The translations under genes were made by a program, and so were the position numbers. Source: F1-80-MAGs062 sp046345315 (GTDB lineage: Bacteria > Planctomycetota > Planctomycetia > Planctomycetales > Planctomycetaceae). From it: 64,000 nt of DNA. Numbering within the stretch: position 1 is the first letter of the stretch; every line of letters begins with the position of its first letter. Shown piece by piece: positions 27,437 through 36,500 of the stretch. The DNA is taken from positions 5,719 through 69,718 of the forward strand of contig JBKDKA010000176.1 of assembly GCA_046345315.1 (NCBI GenBank), given 5' to 3'. Below the pieces are notes generated by a model, which did no database searches, had not been told where the DNA came from, and worked only from the letters and a program-made list of their open reading frames with translations.

Positions 27437-28255
27437 TCAGGCGGGAACGCAGCTGATGATGTAAACGCCGCACAACATTGCAGCGAGGCAGCAGGCTTTC
27501 AGCGCGAAGTTTTTCTCTTTCAGAAAAATCGTTCCGGCGAGAAACGGGATGATAATCGATGTGCGTCTCATCGGTGAAACCACAGAGATCATGGCTTCCG
27601 GGTCACGAATGGCAGAGAAGTACAGGAAATCAGACACCAGCAGAAGAATCGGAATCATCAGAATGGACCAGCGCCAGACAAACCGGTCTTCCGATTTTCG
27701 ACGGAAGTACCAGTGGATGTTGAGCGGCAGCATGACTCCAACGAGATAAACGGAGAACCATGCCTGGACGGCCGCGGCAGAGATATTGGCACTCTGCAGA
27801 AGGTACTTGTCGTAGAGAGCGCTCAGCGAACCCAGCAGCGTCGCCGCGATCATGCAGACAACCCAGCGGTTCTGATGAAAGATGATTCCTTCTCGCCGAC
27901 CCGCACTGGAGAACGCTCTGAACGCCAGCATAATCACCAGAATTCCCAACCACTGAGTCATCGTCGGACTTTCCTTCATCCAGACGGTGGCCACGAGAAC
28001 AGTCCAGAACGGGCTGCTGGCTCGGATCGGTGCTGCGATGGAAAGCGGAAGGTGCTTCATTCCGAAGAGTGCAAATATCCAGGACGTCCCGGCGATCACC
28101 GCTTTCAGGGCCAGCAGCAGATGTTCTTTCTGAGTGAGTGGTTCGACGCTCAGGAAGGACAGACGTGAACTCCGCAGGTTGTCGGGAAAAGACAGCGACA
28201 TCACGATGAACGGGATCCAGATGAGCGCTGATGTGATGACGTTGACGAGGAGCAC
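27437..28255 (-). CDS. EamA/DMT-family transporter lacking a normal start
   Basis: This is a drug/metabolite transporter superfamily permease. From the GTG at 28255 it has 272 residues and about nine membrane helices, including the second EamA repeat and a C-terminal ACCLAAMLCGVYIISC. The reading frame continues upstream to 28408 and encodes what should be the first helix (WEYLTLGSAVFLGFYDIAKK), so the GTG start would remove it. No ATG, GTG or TTG exists in that extension. A REP-like repeat ends exactly there and supplies an in-frame stop. The gene may use an unusual codon (an ATC follows a GAGGGG stretch), may make a truncated protein, or may be damaged. It converges on the UbiB-type gene. 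Confidence 0.7.
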   Translation of the reverse strand: MLLVNVITSALIWIPFIVMSLSFPDNLRSSRLSFLSVEPLTQKEHLLLALKAVIAGTSWIFALFGMKHLPLSIAAPIRASSPFWTVLVATVWMKESPTMTQWLGILVIMLAFRAFSSAGRREGIIFHQNRWVVCMIAATLLGSLSALYDKYLLQSANISAAAVQAWFSVYLVGVMLPLNIHWYFRRKSEDRFVWRWSILMIPILLLVSDFLYFSAIRDPEAMISVVSPMRRTSIIIPFLAGTIFLKEKNFALKACCLAAMLCGVYIISCVPA

Positions 28256-28403
28256 CGGAGGAACCGCGTTGTCGCGGGAGGCCGTTTTCTTGGCGATGTC
28301 GTAGAACCCAAGAAAGACCGCCGAGCCGAGAGTGAGATATTCCCAGGAGATGAATCGGATGACGTTATGCCCCTCGTCGGCTTTGGTGAATGATTGCTGC
28401 AGG

Positions 28404-28492
28404 TGGTTTCAAAACCGGGACTGGCTCCCGACGGACGCGGTGTTTTCATGCAGATTCAGCAACTGCAGGGGTGGCTGTTCCGGTACTTGAAA
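28404..28492. repeat. REP-like palindromic intergenic repeat, copy 4
   Basis: The left end is ggtttcaaaaccgggactgg and the right end is a decayed ccggtacttgaaat. The central part matches copies 2 and 5 in reverse orientation (GGCTCCCGACGGACGCGGTG, then cagattcagcaactgcag). It lies between the hydrolase 3' end and the transporter 5' end and abuts the transporter's open frame. Confidence 0.75.
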
Positions 28493-28498
28493 TACGTT

Positions 28499-30493
28499 CT
28501 ATGGTGCCAGCGACTGAAGTCTGGCTCGGCCTGTTGAATCCGAGTTCTGGTGTCTGACAGGCACAACAGGAAAACGCCGCCGCTTGATTTCAGAGAGATG
28601 TTCGAGAAGGATCCGTCGGACCTCAGCGATGGTTTCCGGGTGTCGATGCACTGCGCTGTGAGCTGCATTCACCGAGATTTCGCTTGCGACATCGCTTCGG
28701 TGAGCACTTCGATAACTGACCACCCCGTCGGTCCAGTCTTTGTCGGATTTGCCCCTGGAGATCCCAACAACGTTGTGGTGTTTTACGTCCGGAGGGACTC
28801 GGGTTTCTCGAATCAGTGTCAGCACTGCCGATTTCTTTGTGAGCGAATCCAGGCTGGTCCGTTGAGTGGTCCATCGATCCCACCAGGATGTCTGATTCTG
28901 TTCGAAGACGAGTCGGCTGAGCTGAAGGGTTCGGCTCGGCAGCCAGATCAGCGTGCCGCTCACCCAGCGCGTGAATGCGTTCGAGTATCGGCTGCCGCCG
29001 TAAGGACTGGCAATCGTAACGATCCGAGATACTGACGGATTCGACTCGAAGAAGAAGACACGACGAATCTCCGATTTCTCTTCGGGTTTCGCCTGAATTT
29101 TTTCAAGGGGTGTTTTGCTGACAGAATTCCAGAGCCTGTCTTCGCTGTTAATCGTCATCATATGACTGATCAGGCCCCCCATACTGTGCCCGACAACCAC
29201 CATCCGGTCGAGATTTGTGTTCTGGAGGTGGGGATCGCAGTCACGGCGAACCTGGTCGAGTTCTTCTCGCAGGTTTGCGGCCGAAAAGGCAAGCGATTCA
29301 CCGGTCGGATAAAGATAGAACCAGAACTGATAGCGACGGCGAATTTCCGGATCGGCCTGAAGGTCGTTGAACATCTCCATCCACGTCATCGGGCTCGACC
29401 AGAGTCCGTGAACCATCAGCACCGGGATTCTGTCCGGATCGTATGGCTGAACCATGTAGAGGCCTTCCACACTGTGGGCTCGGTCCGGGCGCAGGAATCC
29501 CCAGGTATCCAGAAGCTTCAGATCCGGATTACTCAGAAATCTTGCGAGAGGCGTGCTGACGTCGGTTTCCAGTGGGATCAGTGTGTCTCGCAGCACGATG
29601 CCATCTGTTTCGCGAGGATCGTAGAGCTGGAAGCGGATACTCTGATCCGTTGGTTCCGGCGAGAAATCATGAGATTGAAGGACCGGCGACGCTCCAGTAT
29701 CAGCACCTCCGAAGCGAATGACCGCAGTCGCGGCACAGCTCATGCCCTTCGTGTAATACTCCTCGACCGAAGATGTCTCCGTGGAGGAATGTCGGACCAC
29801 AATCAGTGGCACCCCCAGTCCCGAGGAGGTGTGGTGATTTCTCAGATTCTTCAGATTGTAGTCAGAGGTGAATTCGAAATCGCCAAGACGCTCGAACTGA
29901 AGTTGTCGAGACTCAAACGGCAGTTCAAACTGAAGGTGTCGCTGAGTAAGAGGCATCACATAGGAATGACCGAGCCGATATCCGGTTTTTGTGCGAGCGT
30001 GCCGCAGAAGCAGCTCGCAGCTCGCGTTGTAAACTTCTGCCGTGCTTCGATGCTCTGATTCCGTTGGGCCTGGAAGATGCCCGGAATCGTCGGGGGTGCT
30101 GAAATATTTCCAGGCTGCGGCCGCCGAATCAAGCCACAGTTCGGCGGCGAGCGAGGGGTCACGGCCGGAAATAGCCTGAGCTCCCAGATAATTCAGCTCG
30201 GCTGCTGCATGCCAGGCCTCAAATCGCTGAGGCCCCTCATTGAAAAGACGGGCATGCTTCAGGAGAGCACCGGGAGCCCGAGAACCCTGATATCCGGTTG
30301 TCAGGAAGAAGTTTTCCGTGCGATCCGAATGGTTGAGCGGGCCAAATCCTGTCGAATGGAGTCTTTCCATTAACGGATTGCGGGGTTTTTCGCGTAACTC
30401 CACAAACTGTGTCGTTGCGCAACCGGAAGCAAAAACCGCCAGAAAGATCAGCAGCCTGGAAAAACAAGCAGGTTTGACAGGGCAGACTCGCAT
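28499..30493 (-). CDS. Lipoprotein alpha/beta hydrolase
   Basis: From the ATG at 30493 the product has 664 residues and starts with a lipoprotein signal peptide (LLIFLAVFASGC, Cys near 23), so it is probably anchored in a cell-envelope membrane. A TTG at 30577 would add 28 unlikely residues. The N-terminal 330 residues have no domain I recognise. The C-terminal half is an alpha/beta hydrolase: DRIPVLMVHGLWSSPMTW (oxyanion region), nucleophile elbow VVVGHSMGGLISHM and a late candidate His in NAAHSAVHRHPETI. It resembles PGAP1- or LipA-type esterases. The substrate is unknown. The 3' end abuts the REP-like repeat. Confidence 0.82.
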   Translation of the reverse strand: MRVCPVKPACFSRLLIFLAVFASGCATTQFVELREKPRNPLMERLHSTGFGPLNHSDRTENFFLTTGYQGSRAPGALLKHARLFNEGPQRFEAWHAAAELNYLGAQAISGRDPSLAAELWLDSAAAAWKYFSTPDDSGHLPGPTESEHRSTAEVYNASCELLLRHARTKTGYRLGHSYVMPLTQRHLQFELPFESRQLQFERLGDFEFTSDYNLKNLRNHHTSSGLGVPLIVVRHSSTETSSVEEYYTKGMSCAATAVIRFGGADTGASPVLQSHDFSPEPTDQSIRFQLYDPRETDGIVLRDTLIPLETDVSTPLARFLSNPDLKLLDTWGFLRPDRAHSVEGLYMVQPYDPDRIPVLMVHGLWSSPMTWMEMFNDLQADPEIRRRYQFWFYLYPTGESLAFSAANLREELDQVRRDCDPHLQNTNLDRMVVVGHSMGGLISHMMTINSEDRLWNSVSKTPLEKIQAKPEEKSEIRRVFFFESNPSVSRIVTIASPYGGSRYSNAFTRWVSGTLIWLPSRTLQLSRLVFEQNQTSWWDRWTTQRTSLDSLTKKSAVLTLIRETRVPPDVKHHNVVGISRGKSDKDWTDGVVSYRSAHRSDVASEISVNAAHSAVHRHPETIAEVRRILLEHLSEIKRRRFPVVPVRHQNSDSTGRARLQSLAP

Positions 30494-30692
30494 GTCGGTC
30501 AGAAGACCGGAGTGTCCGAAAATTCTCTGGAGAGCTCCACGACGCGGCAGATTTGCAGGATTCGGAAATTGCGTCAATATGAGTCCGAGTTTGCAGGGAC
30601 AAAGAACCCCTGCCGTCCGCGGCGTCAGGGTTACAGGGATGTGTGCATTTGGTCAGTGTTTCTGGCGGGTGAACTGCAGATGAGTTTCGACA

Positions 30693-32948
30693 TTGATGAA
30701 ATTGATGGAAATGGGGTTCGCCATGCGTTCGAACGGCTCGAATGATGTTCCTGCGCGGATGATTCGAGCTGCCGTCGGATACATTTTTGCCGGTTCCATG
30801 GTGTGGGTTTGTTTATCAGAACGCCGGTTCTGGGAGCTTCTCTGGCCGCGAGATATTCAAGCCACAGTCGTGAACTGGCTCGGTGGAACGATCCGAACAG
30901 AGTTCGATGGTCGATCTGAAATTGCTCTGCCGTGGGTGGGGGCGATCTGCGGGCTCCTGGTTCTGTCGGCCGTATCGTCGCTCTTGTTTGAGCTGGTCTG
31001 GCGAATGTTTTCGAGTCGCGCTGCCACCGACATCAGGAAGTCAGCGGCTTTTCAGGGTTTCGGGCAGAATGTCCTCCAGCGATTTCTTGCCATTGGAGCT
31101 GGGTTTGTCTGGTCAGGACTCTGGCTGCTGCTCTGGTTGACCAGCTTTGTTTTTCCGGACGGCTTTGTATCCAGCTTTCTGGCTTATACCCCCGCACTTT
31201 TGCCGGCGATGTCTGCTGCGTGGGCTCTGACAGCCGGGGCTGGGCCGACTTCGATGCTGAAGCTGATCGGGCAGAGGGAATCTGCATCACCTTCCCCGGA
31301 TTCCGAAAGACGTGGTTACTGCATCTGGATTGTTGCGACCGTCCTGGTTCTCTGGACGACGGTTTCTTTCTGGATGAATGAGCGGCTCTATGCGGGGCTC
31401 TGGATTCCGCATGGTGATTCCGCGATGTACGAAGAACATCTCTGGAATGTCTGGCACGGCAAAGGCTTCCGGAGTTACCTCGATCAGGGATTATTTCTCG
31501 GTGAGCACATCCAGGTCATCCATCTGCTCCTTCTGCCGCTGCATATGATCTGGCCGCATCATCTACTTCTGGAGCTGGCGGAATCTCTCTCACTGGCGAT
31601 CTGCGCAGTTCCCATTTTCCGACTGGCGAGGCGTGCTTCCGGAAGTGAAACGGCCGCGATGTGGCTGGCACTTGCCTGGCTCTTCTTTTTCCCGATGCAT
31701 TTTCTGGATATCGCGATCGATATCAAAACGCTTCGGCCGGGATGTTATGGACTACCATTCTTGTTCTTTGCGCTTGATGCTGCGGAGGGGGGGCGTCTGA
31801 AGACAGCATCGATCCTTCTGATTGTCGCTCTTTCAGCACAGGAGGATTTCGCGCTCGTCATTGCACCGATCGGACTGGTCTTCTGGTTTCAGAATCGACT
31901 GCGAAGAGAGAACGCCGCCGGGGACAGTTCCGACCAGGGTTCAGATCGGTCTGTGTCACTGAGCCGATGGGGGGGCTGTGTTTTTCTGTTGACGGTTTTG
32001 TACCTGCTGGCAGTTGTCCTGTTTGTTATTCCTGCTTTTCGTGGCGGGGCACCTGTGCATTACAGTCGCTATTTCGGAGACCTTGGAAACAGTCCGGGAG
32101 ATCTGATCAGGACGACCCTGCGTGATCCCGGGAAGGTGCTTTCGCAGTTTTTCTGCATGCGAACGCTCTGGTACCTGCTTGTATTCTGCATCCCGACCGG
32201 AATCCTGCCACTTCGTGCTCCAATGCGGCTGATCGCTGGTCTGGGCACCTTCGTAATGATCAGTCTGATTCAGCTTGGCAGCAGTTCCGGATCCGAAGCG
32301 GGAATTACCGAGCCACCTCCGGTTCCCTATCATCATTTTCACACTCCGCTGCTGCCAGTTCTTTTCTGGGCGGCAGCGGGAGGTCTGAAGGGACTATCGG
32401 CCTCCGGAACATCAGTGGCTTCGGTGAAAACGGGAGCAGGGCGGAGGGCGTCAGGAGCAGAGAGACTGATTTCGGCCGGCAATACCGCGCCGCGGTCATC
32501 AGCGGAGATGATGGCTCAGTTTGCGTTCTTCAGTGCAATCCTGACGGGAGTGACGAGCTCGATGATGCCATTCGGAGCAACGTTCTGGTCGCAGCAGTCG
32601 CGAACCGGATACAAGGCGCTTTACGTTCCCGGACCGAGGGCTGCGGAGTTTTCGAAGGTGATCAAGCTGCTGAATCCGAGCAGTCGTGTTGCATCAACCG
32701 ACTACGTTCATACGCGGCTGACGCATTTCGAAAGATCGTATGACTACAGCGATTATCCGCGAGCCGTCAATCAGTATCAGCCTGGCGTTCCGCCGGACAC
32801 AGACATGATTGTGATCGATACTCAGCATCCTTACAGCAGGATTCGGAAACTCGATGATGTGCCGGAGCTGAAGAAAGAGCCGGGAGAGTGGGAAGTGCTT
32901 CCTGACGAAACCAACGGCTACTTTATCGTGCTGAAGAGAAGGCGATGA
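30693..32948 (+). CDS. DUF2079-type polytopic membrane protein
   Basis: This 751-residue protein has about ten or more predicted membrane helices and the DUF2079 signature region (MYEEHLWNVWHGKGFRSYLD, then GEHIQVIHLLLLPLHMIW, then FFPMHFLDIAIDIKTLRPG). DUF2079 proteins are related to GT-C-type glycosyltransferases such as the DPMT/PMT families. A soluble, Gly/Ala/Ser-rich stretch near residues 570-620 splits the helices. The C-terminal 130 residues form a soluble domain (RAAEFSKVIKLLNPSSRVAS, DTDMIVIDTQHPYSRIR), as is usual in the family. The start may also be the ATG at 30723. It diverges from the lipoprotein hydrolase. Confidence 0.8.
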   Translation: MMKLMEMGFAMRSNGSNDVPARMIRAAVGYIFAGSMVWVCLSERRFWELLWPRDIQATVVNWLGGTIRTEFDGRSEIALPWVGAICGLLVLSAVSSLLFELVWRMFSSRAATDIRKSAAFQGFGQNVLQRFLAIGAGFVWSGLWLLLWLTSFVFPDGFVSSFLAYTPALLPAMSAAWALTAGAGPTSMLKLIGQRESASPSPDSERRGYCIWIVATVLVLWTTVSFWMNERLYAGLWIPHGDSAMYEEHLWNVWHGKGFRSYLDQGLFLGEHIQVIHLLLLPLHMIWPHHLLLELAESLSLAICAVPIFRLARRASGSETAAMWLALAWLFFFPMHFLDIAIDIKTLRPGCYGLPFLFFALDAAEGGRLKTASILLIVALSAQEDFALVIAPIGLVFWFQNRLRRENAAGDSSDQGSDRSVSLSRWGGCVFLLTVLYLLAVVLFVIPAFRGGAPVHYSRYFGDLGNSPGDLIRTTLRDPGKVLSQFFCMRTLWYLLVFCIPTGILPLRAPMRLIAGLGTFVMISLIQLGSSSGSEAGITEPPPVPYHHFHTPLLPVLFWAAAGGLKGLSASGTSVASVKTGAGRRASGAERLISAGNTAPRSSAEMMAQFAFFSAILTGVTSSMMPFGATFWSQQSRTGYKALYVPGPRAAEFSKVIKLLNPSSRVASTDYVHTRLTHFERSYDYSDYPRAVNQYQPGVPPDTDMIVIDTQHPYSRIRKLDDVPELKKEPGEWEVLPDETNGYFIVLKRRR

Positions 32949-33208
32949 GATTCACAGGCATCGCAAAAGACGGTCTGAGTGCTGTCTGCACGGAACGGCA
33001 TCTGCTTTCGATCGTGCGATTTCGCACCAGTCATCCGAGGTCGCTTATGGTGTTTCATTGAACGAAGATTGCGAGAGTATCGTGAGCGAAAACGGAAGAG
33101 AAGCTCTCAAGGGACGCGAAGGAGATGTCTCTGCCGGTAATGGTCACTGATATGCCGCATCATCCTGCCATTGACTTTGTGTGCTTTGAGATCTTCTTCA
33201 GATCGCAT

Positions 33209-33293
33209 CTCAAGATTGGGACAGGCACCCTTGCAGTTGCTGAATCTGCATGAAAACACCGCGTCCGTCGGGAGCCAGTCCCGATTTTTAAAC
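33209..33293. repeat. REP-like palindromic intergenic repeat, copy 5
   Basis: Same orientation and subtype as copy 2: GGGACAGGCACCCTTGCAGT, then tgctgaatctgcatgaaaac, accgcgtccgtcgggagcc and AGTCCC. The ends (ctcaagattggg / cccgatttttaaa) carry a few substitutions. It lies between two convergent genes. Confidence 0.78.
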
Positions 33294-33331
33294 CACCGGT
33301 AATTGAGATCCTGTGTTCTGGTTCTGGTCAT

Positions 33332-33377
33332 GAAAAAAAATGAGCCGCTGCGAAACCCGCACTTCGCAGCGGCTCTG
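33332..33377 (-). terminator. Strong rho-independent terminator of the secretin gene
   Basis: On the minus strand, GAGCCGCTGCGAA pairs with TTCGCAGCGGCTC (13 pairs, loop of about eight bases) and is followed by ATTTTTTTT. It lies about 130 bases after the secretin stop codon. It also lies between convergent genes. Confidence 0.9.
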
Positions 33378-33508
33378 ATCGTCGAAAAGATGCATCTCTC
33401 CGCAGTTGAGCATCATTCTTGAATTGTGTGAGGCTTACTCATCCGGACCGCACCCGGCTGAGAGGAGTCCTGCCTGAAGCCCTCAGCAGAACTCCGCTCA
33501 CACAGTCG

Positions 33509-36500
33509 TCATTGAGCTGCATTTCCGATGATCAGTTCTTCCTCTTCATCCTGAATGATGATTCGTGGAGTCACCATCAGCATCACGCTTTCGGTTTCTC
33601 TGCCGACGCCGCTGTTCTGGAAGAGTCGGCTGAGGTACGGAATCTTGTTCAGAATCGGAACGCCGGCCATGTTACGACCTTCCTTGAGGCGTTTCACACC
33701 TCCGAGAAGCACCGTTCCGCCGTCAGGCACGCTGACAGTGGTTGAGACAGACACGGTTGCGATTACCGGCAGCTGAACCGTTCCTGCAGTTCCACCGCCA
33801 CCACCGGCGGCTCCGCCACCAGCAGCACCACCACCAGCAGCACCACCGCCAGCTCCACCGCCAGCACCACCGCCGAATCCGCCGCCACCGCCACCACCAC
33901 CAAAGCCACCACCGATGCCGCCGAATCCGCCAGCACCACCGCCGCCACCAATACCACCACCACCGAATCCACCGCCACCACCACCACCACCGAATCCGCC
34001 ACCACCGCCACCACCAAATCCGCCACCACCGCCACCACCTGCAGCTCCTCCAAAGCTGACCTGAGTGAAGGTCTGGACGTCAATGATGTTGGTGAAGCTT
34101 GGTGCCATTGAGAGACGCACGTAGCGTCGGTCTGCCGAAATCACAGCAACCACCTGAAGATTGATCCCGTCCGTGAATGGCTGAATGATTGGCTGGAAAC
34201 CTACCGAACCCGTTCCGACCACAGGGATCTGTCCAACCACCAGGTATCGCTGTGTGCTGTCATTGACGTTGGCAGACTGCCCGTTGAACAGAGTCACCTT
34301 CGGTGCGAAGAGGACGTTCGATCGTTCATCTGCCTGAGCCGCCTGAATGAAGAAGAATGCTTCGATGTCGCTCAGGATGGCCATGCCAACCTGCATCCCT
34401 GCGTCAGCATTGAAGTTACCAACATCAGGCACACCGATCTGGAATGATCCCTGACGGAAGCCAAGGTCGAAGTCTTCTGAAAACTGATTCGGGCTCTGAA
34501 GACCGACTGTGGTGCGAGAAAAATCATCACGCGGCGAACGGACTCGGTTTACCGGGTCGAACAGACTTGTGCTTCCGCCAACTGCTCCACCACCACCTCC
34601 TGCTGCACCACCGGCTGCACCGCCTGCCGCCCCACCTGCTGCACCACCTGCTGCACCACCGGCTGCACCACCGACCGCGCCACCGACGCCACCTCGCAGG
34701 TCGCCACCGCCGGCCCCGCCTGCTGCCCCGCCTGCTGCCCCGCCGGCTGCACCACCTGCCGCACCGGCTGCACCAGCAGCTCCGCCACCGCCCGGGAACG
34801 TCAGCTGACGACTTCCGAAGGCCGGGACACCTGCGGGATCACCGAGCGTATCCTGAATGTTGAAGTCAAAGTCGACTCCGATTCGTTCGAAGAACTTATC
34901 GGACACTGCGATGAACCGAACTTCCACGGTAACCATCAGGTCCTGCAGCTTTCGAAGCTGCTGCAGAAGATCCTTGATCTGGTCGTGTACTGCGCCCGTC
35001 TGGCGAATGATCAGGCTCAGTGTGTTTTCGTCTGTTGCGATCTTTCCTTCACCGCCGTCGACTTCCCAGGTACCGGGTTCAATCGTTGTCTGAATCATGT
35101 CGATCAGGCCGGAGAAGTCCGCTCCGCCATTACTGCTGCCACGACTGGAAGCACCGGATCTCGGAGATCCTTCTGGTCCGATGGACACGGCGAGATCATC
35201 GTCCATCTGGAACAGCCCACCGGTGCCGTTTGCCTGCATTCCATTGAAGCCTCGTTCGGAGTTAGCCGGTTTGGGAGCATCAAGTGGAACAACAAGGTCG
35301 GCCACGTTGTAGGTTTTGACCTTCATCGACGAGTCCTGCTCGAGCCGGTTGGTGATCATGAGCATCTCGTTTTCGATGCTGTAGACCAGACCACCTGCCT
35401 GTTCGAGGAGGATATTCAGGGCACTCTTCAGCATGACACCATCGACGTCGATCGTCACCGGTGTAGCGGCTGCGACACCTTCGGTTTCGAGTGCTCGAGT
35501 ATTCAGGCCGATGTTGATTCCGTGAGTTGTCGCGATATGGCGAATGACTTCTGTCAGTGGCACATCCTGGAAGTGCAGCGATACCTTCTCATTGAGACTC
35601 TTCTCAATCTGCTGTTCGCTTTCCGTTGGTTCACTGCCGTCAGCTCGGCCAAGTTTCTTGCGGCGTGCTGACAGCTCGGACCAGCTGCGAGCATCAGGAT
35701 GTTTGAAGTCAGGGCCACCGGCGATGGCAGCTTCTTCAACCTGATTCAGGGCATCGAGATACCCCGCAGCCTTGCGCTCTTTTACGTCTTCATTGAATGC
35801 GATCTGACGCTGAAGCTTGGATTTCTCCATCATGATGACGGCTTCGGGAGCTCGCGGATTGAGATCGCGAGCCTGACGAGCGATCAGTTCAGCCTCCGGG
35901 TATCGACGTTCCTTTATCAGCTGGTTGAACTTCTGAGTCAGATCGGCAAACTCCTGTTCGCGTCGGATCTGAGCCTTCAGTTCAGCAGCGACCGCTTCCT
36001 TCGTGTTTCTGTTCTTCTTTTCCTGCTCGTAGCGAGGAGCTCGCTGCTCCTTCCACTGCCGAATGTCAGCCTGACTTCGCTTTACGATTCCCGCGAGTGT
36101 TTCGATCACCTCGGGAGTGAGAGGTGCTGCTTCCACAGTGGCGAGAGTATTGTCCAGAATCTGCAGAGCTTCATCCGGATTCTCGTCCTTCAGCTTTTCT
36201 GCTCGGAAGACACTGTTCATGACTTCTGTTCGAAGGCGATGATATCGGACATCGGATTCCTCGGTCGCAGCAGTCAGTGGATCAACGTCCTGAGCTGCAG
36301 CTGCGTCGGAGAACGCAGTGTCGGAGCCCGTCAGGTCGACTGGCTGGTCAGCTTCTGACTCTTCTGCAGCCGGCTCAGAGTCGGCAACGGTTTCTTCCGA
36401 TGCGGACACCAGCTGAACTTCTGCGACTTTCTCAGACGACAGGTCCTGCATGAATTCCTGAAGCTGTCGTTTCTTCTGCTGATCGAGGTCACCGGCCTTC

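Noticed and set aside
33107..33331. 74-residue minus-strand frame
   Set aside because: It runs through the REP-like repeat and shows no homology.
33785..34060. Possible CRISPR-like or minisatellite array in the secretin gene
   Set aside because: The repeats are in-frame Gly/Phe codons with varying unit length and no spacers, so they are coding low-complexity DNA.
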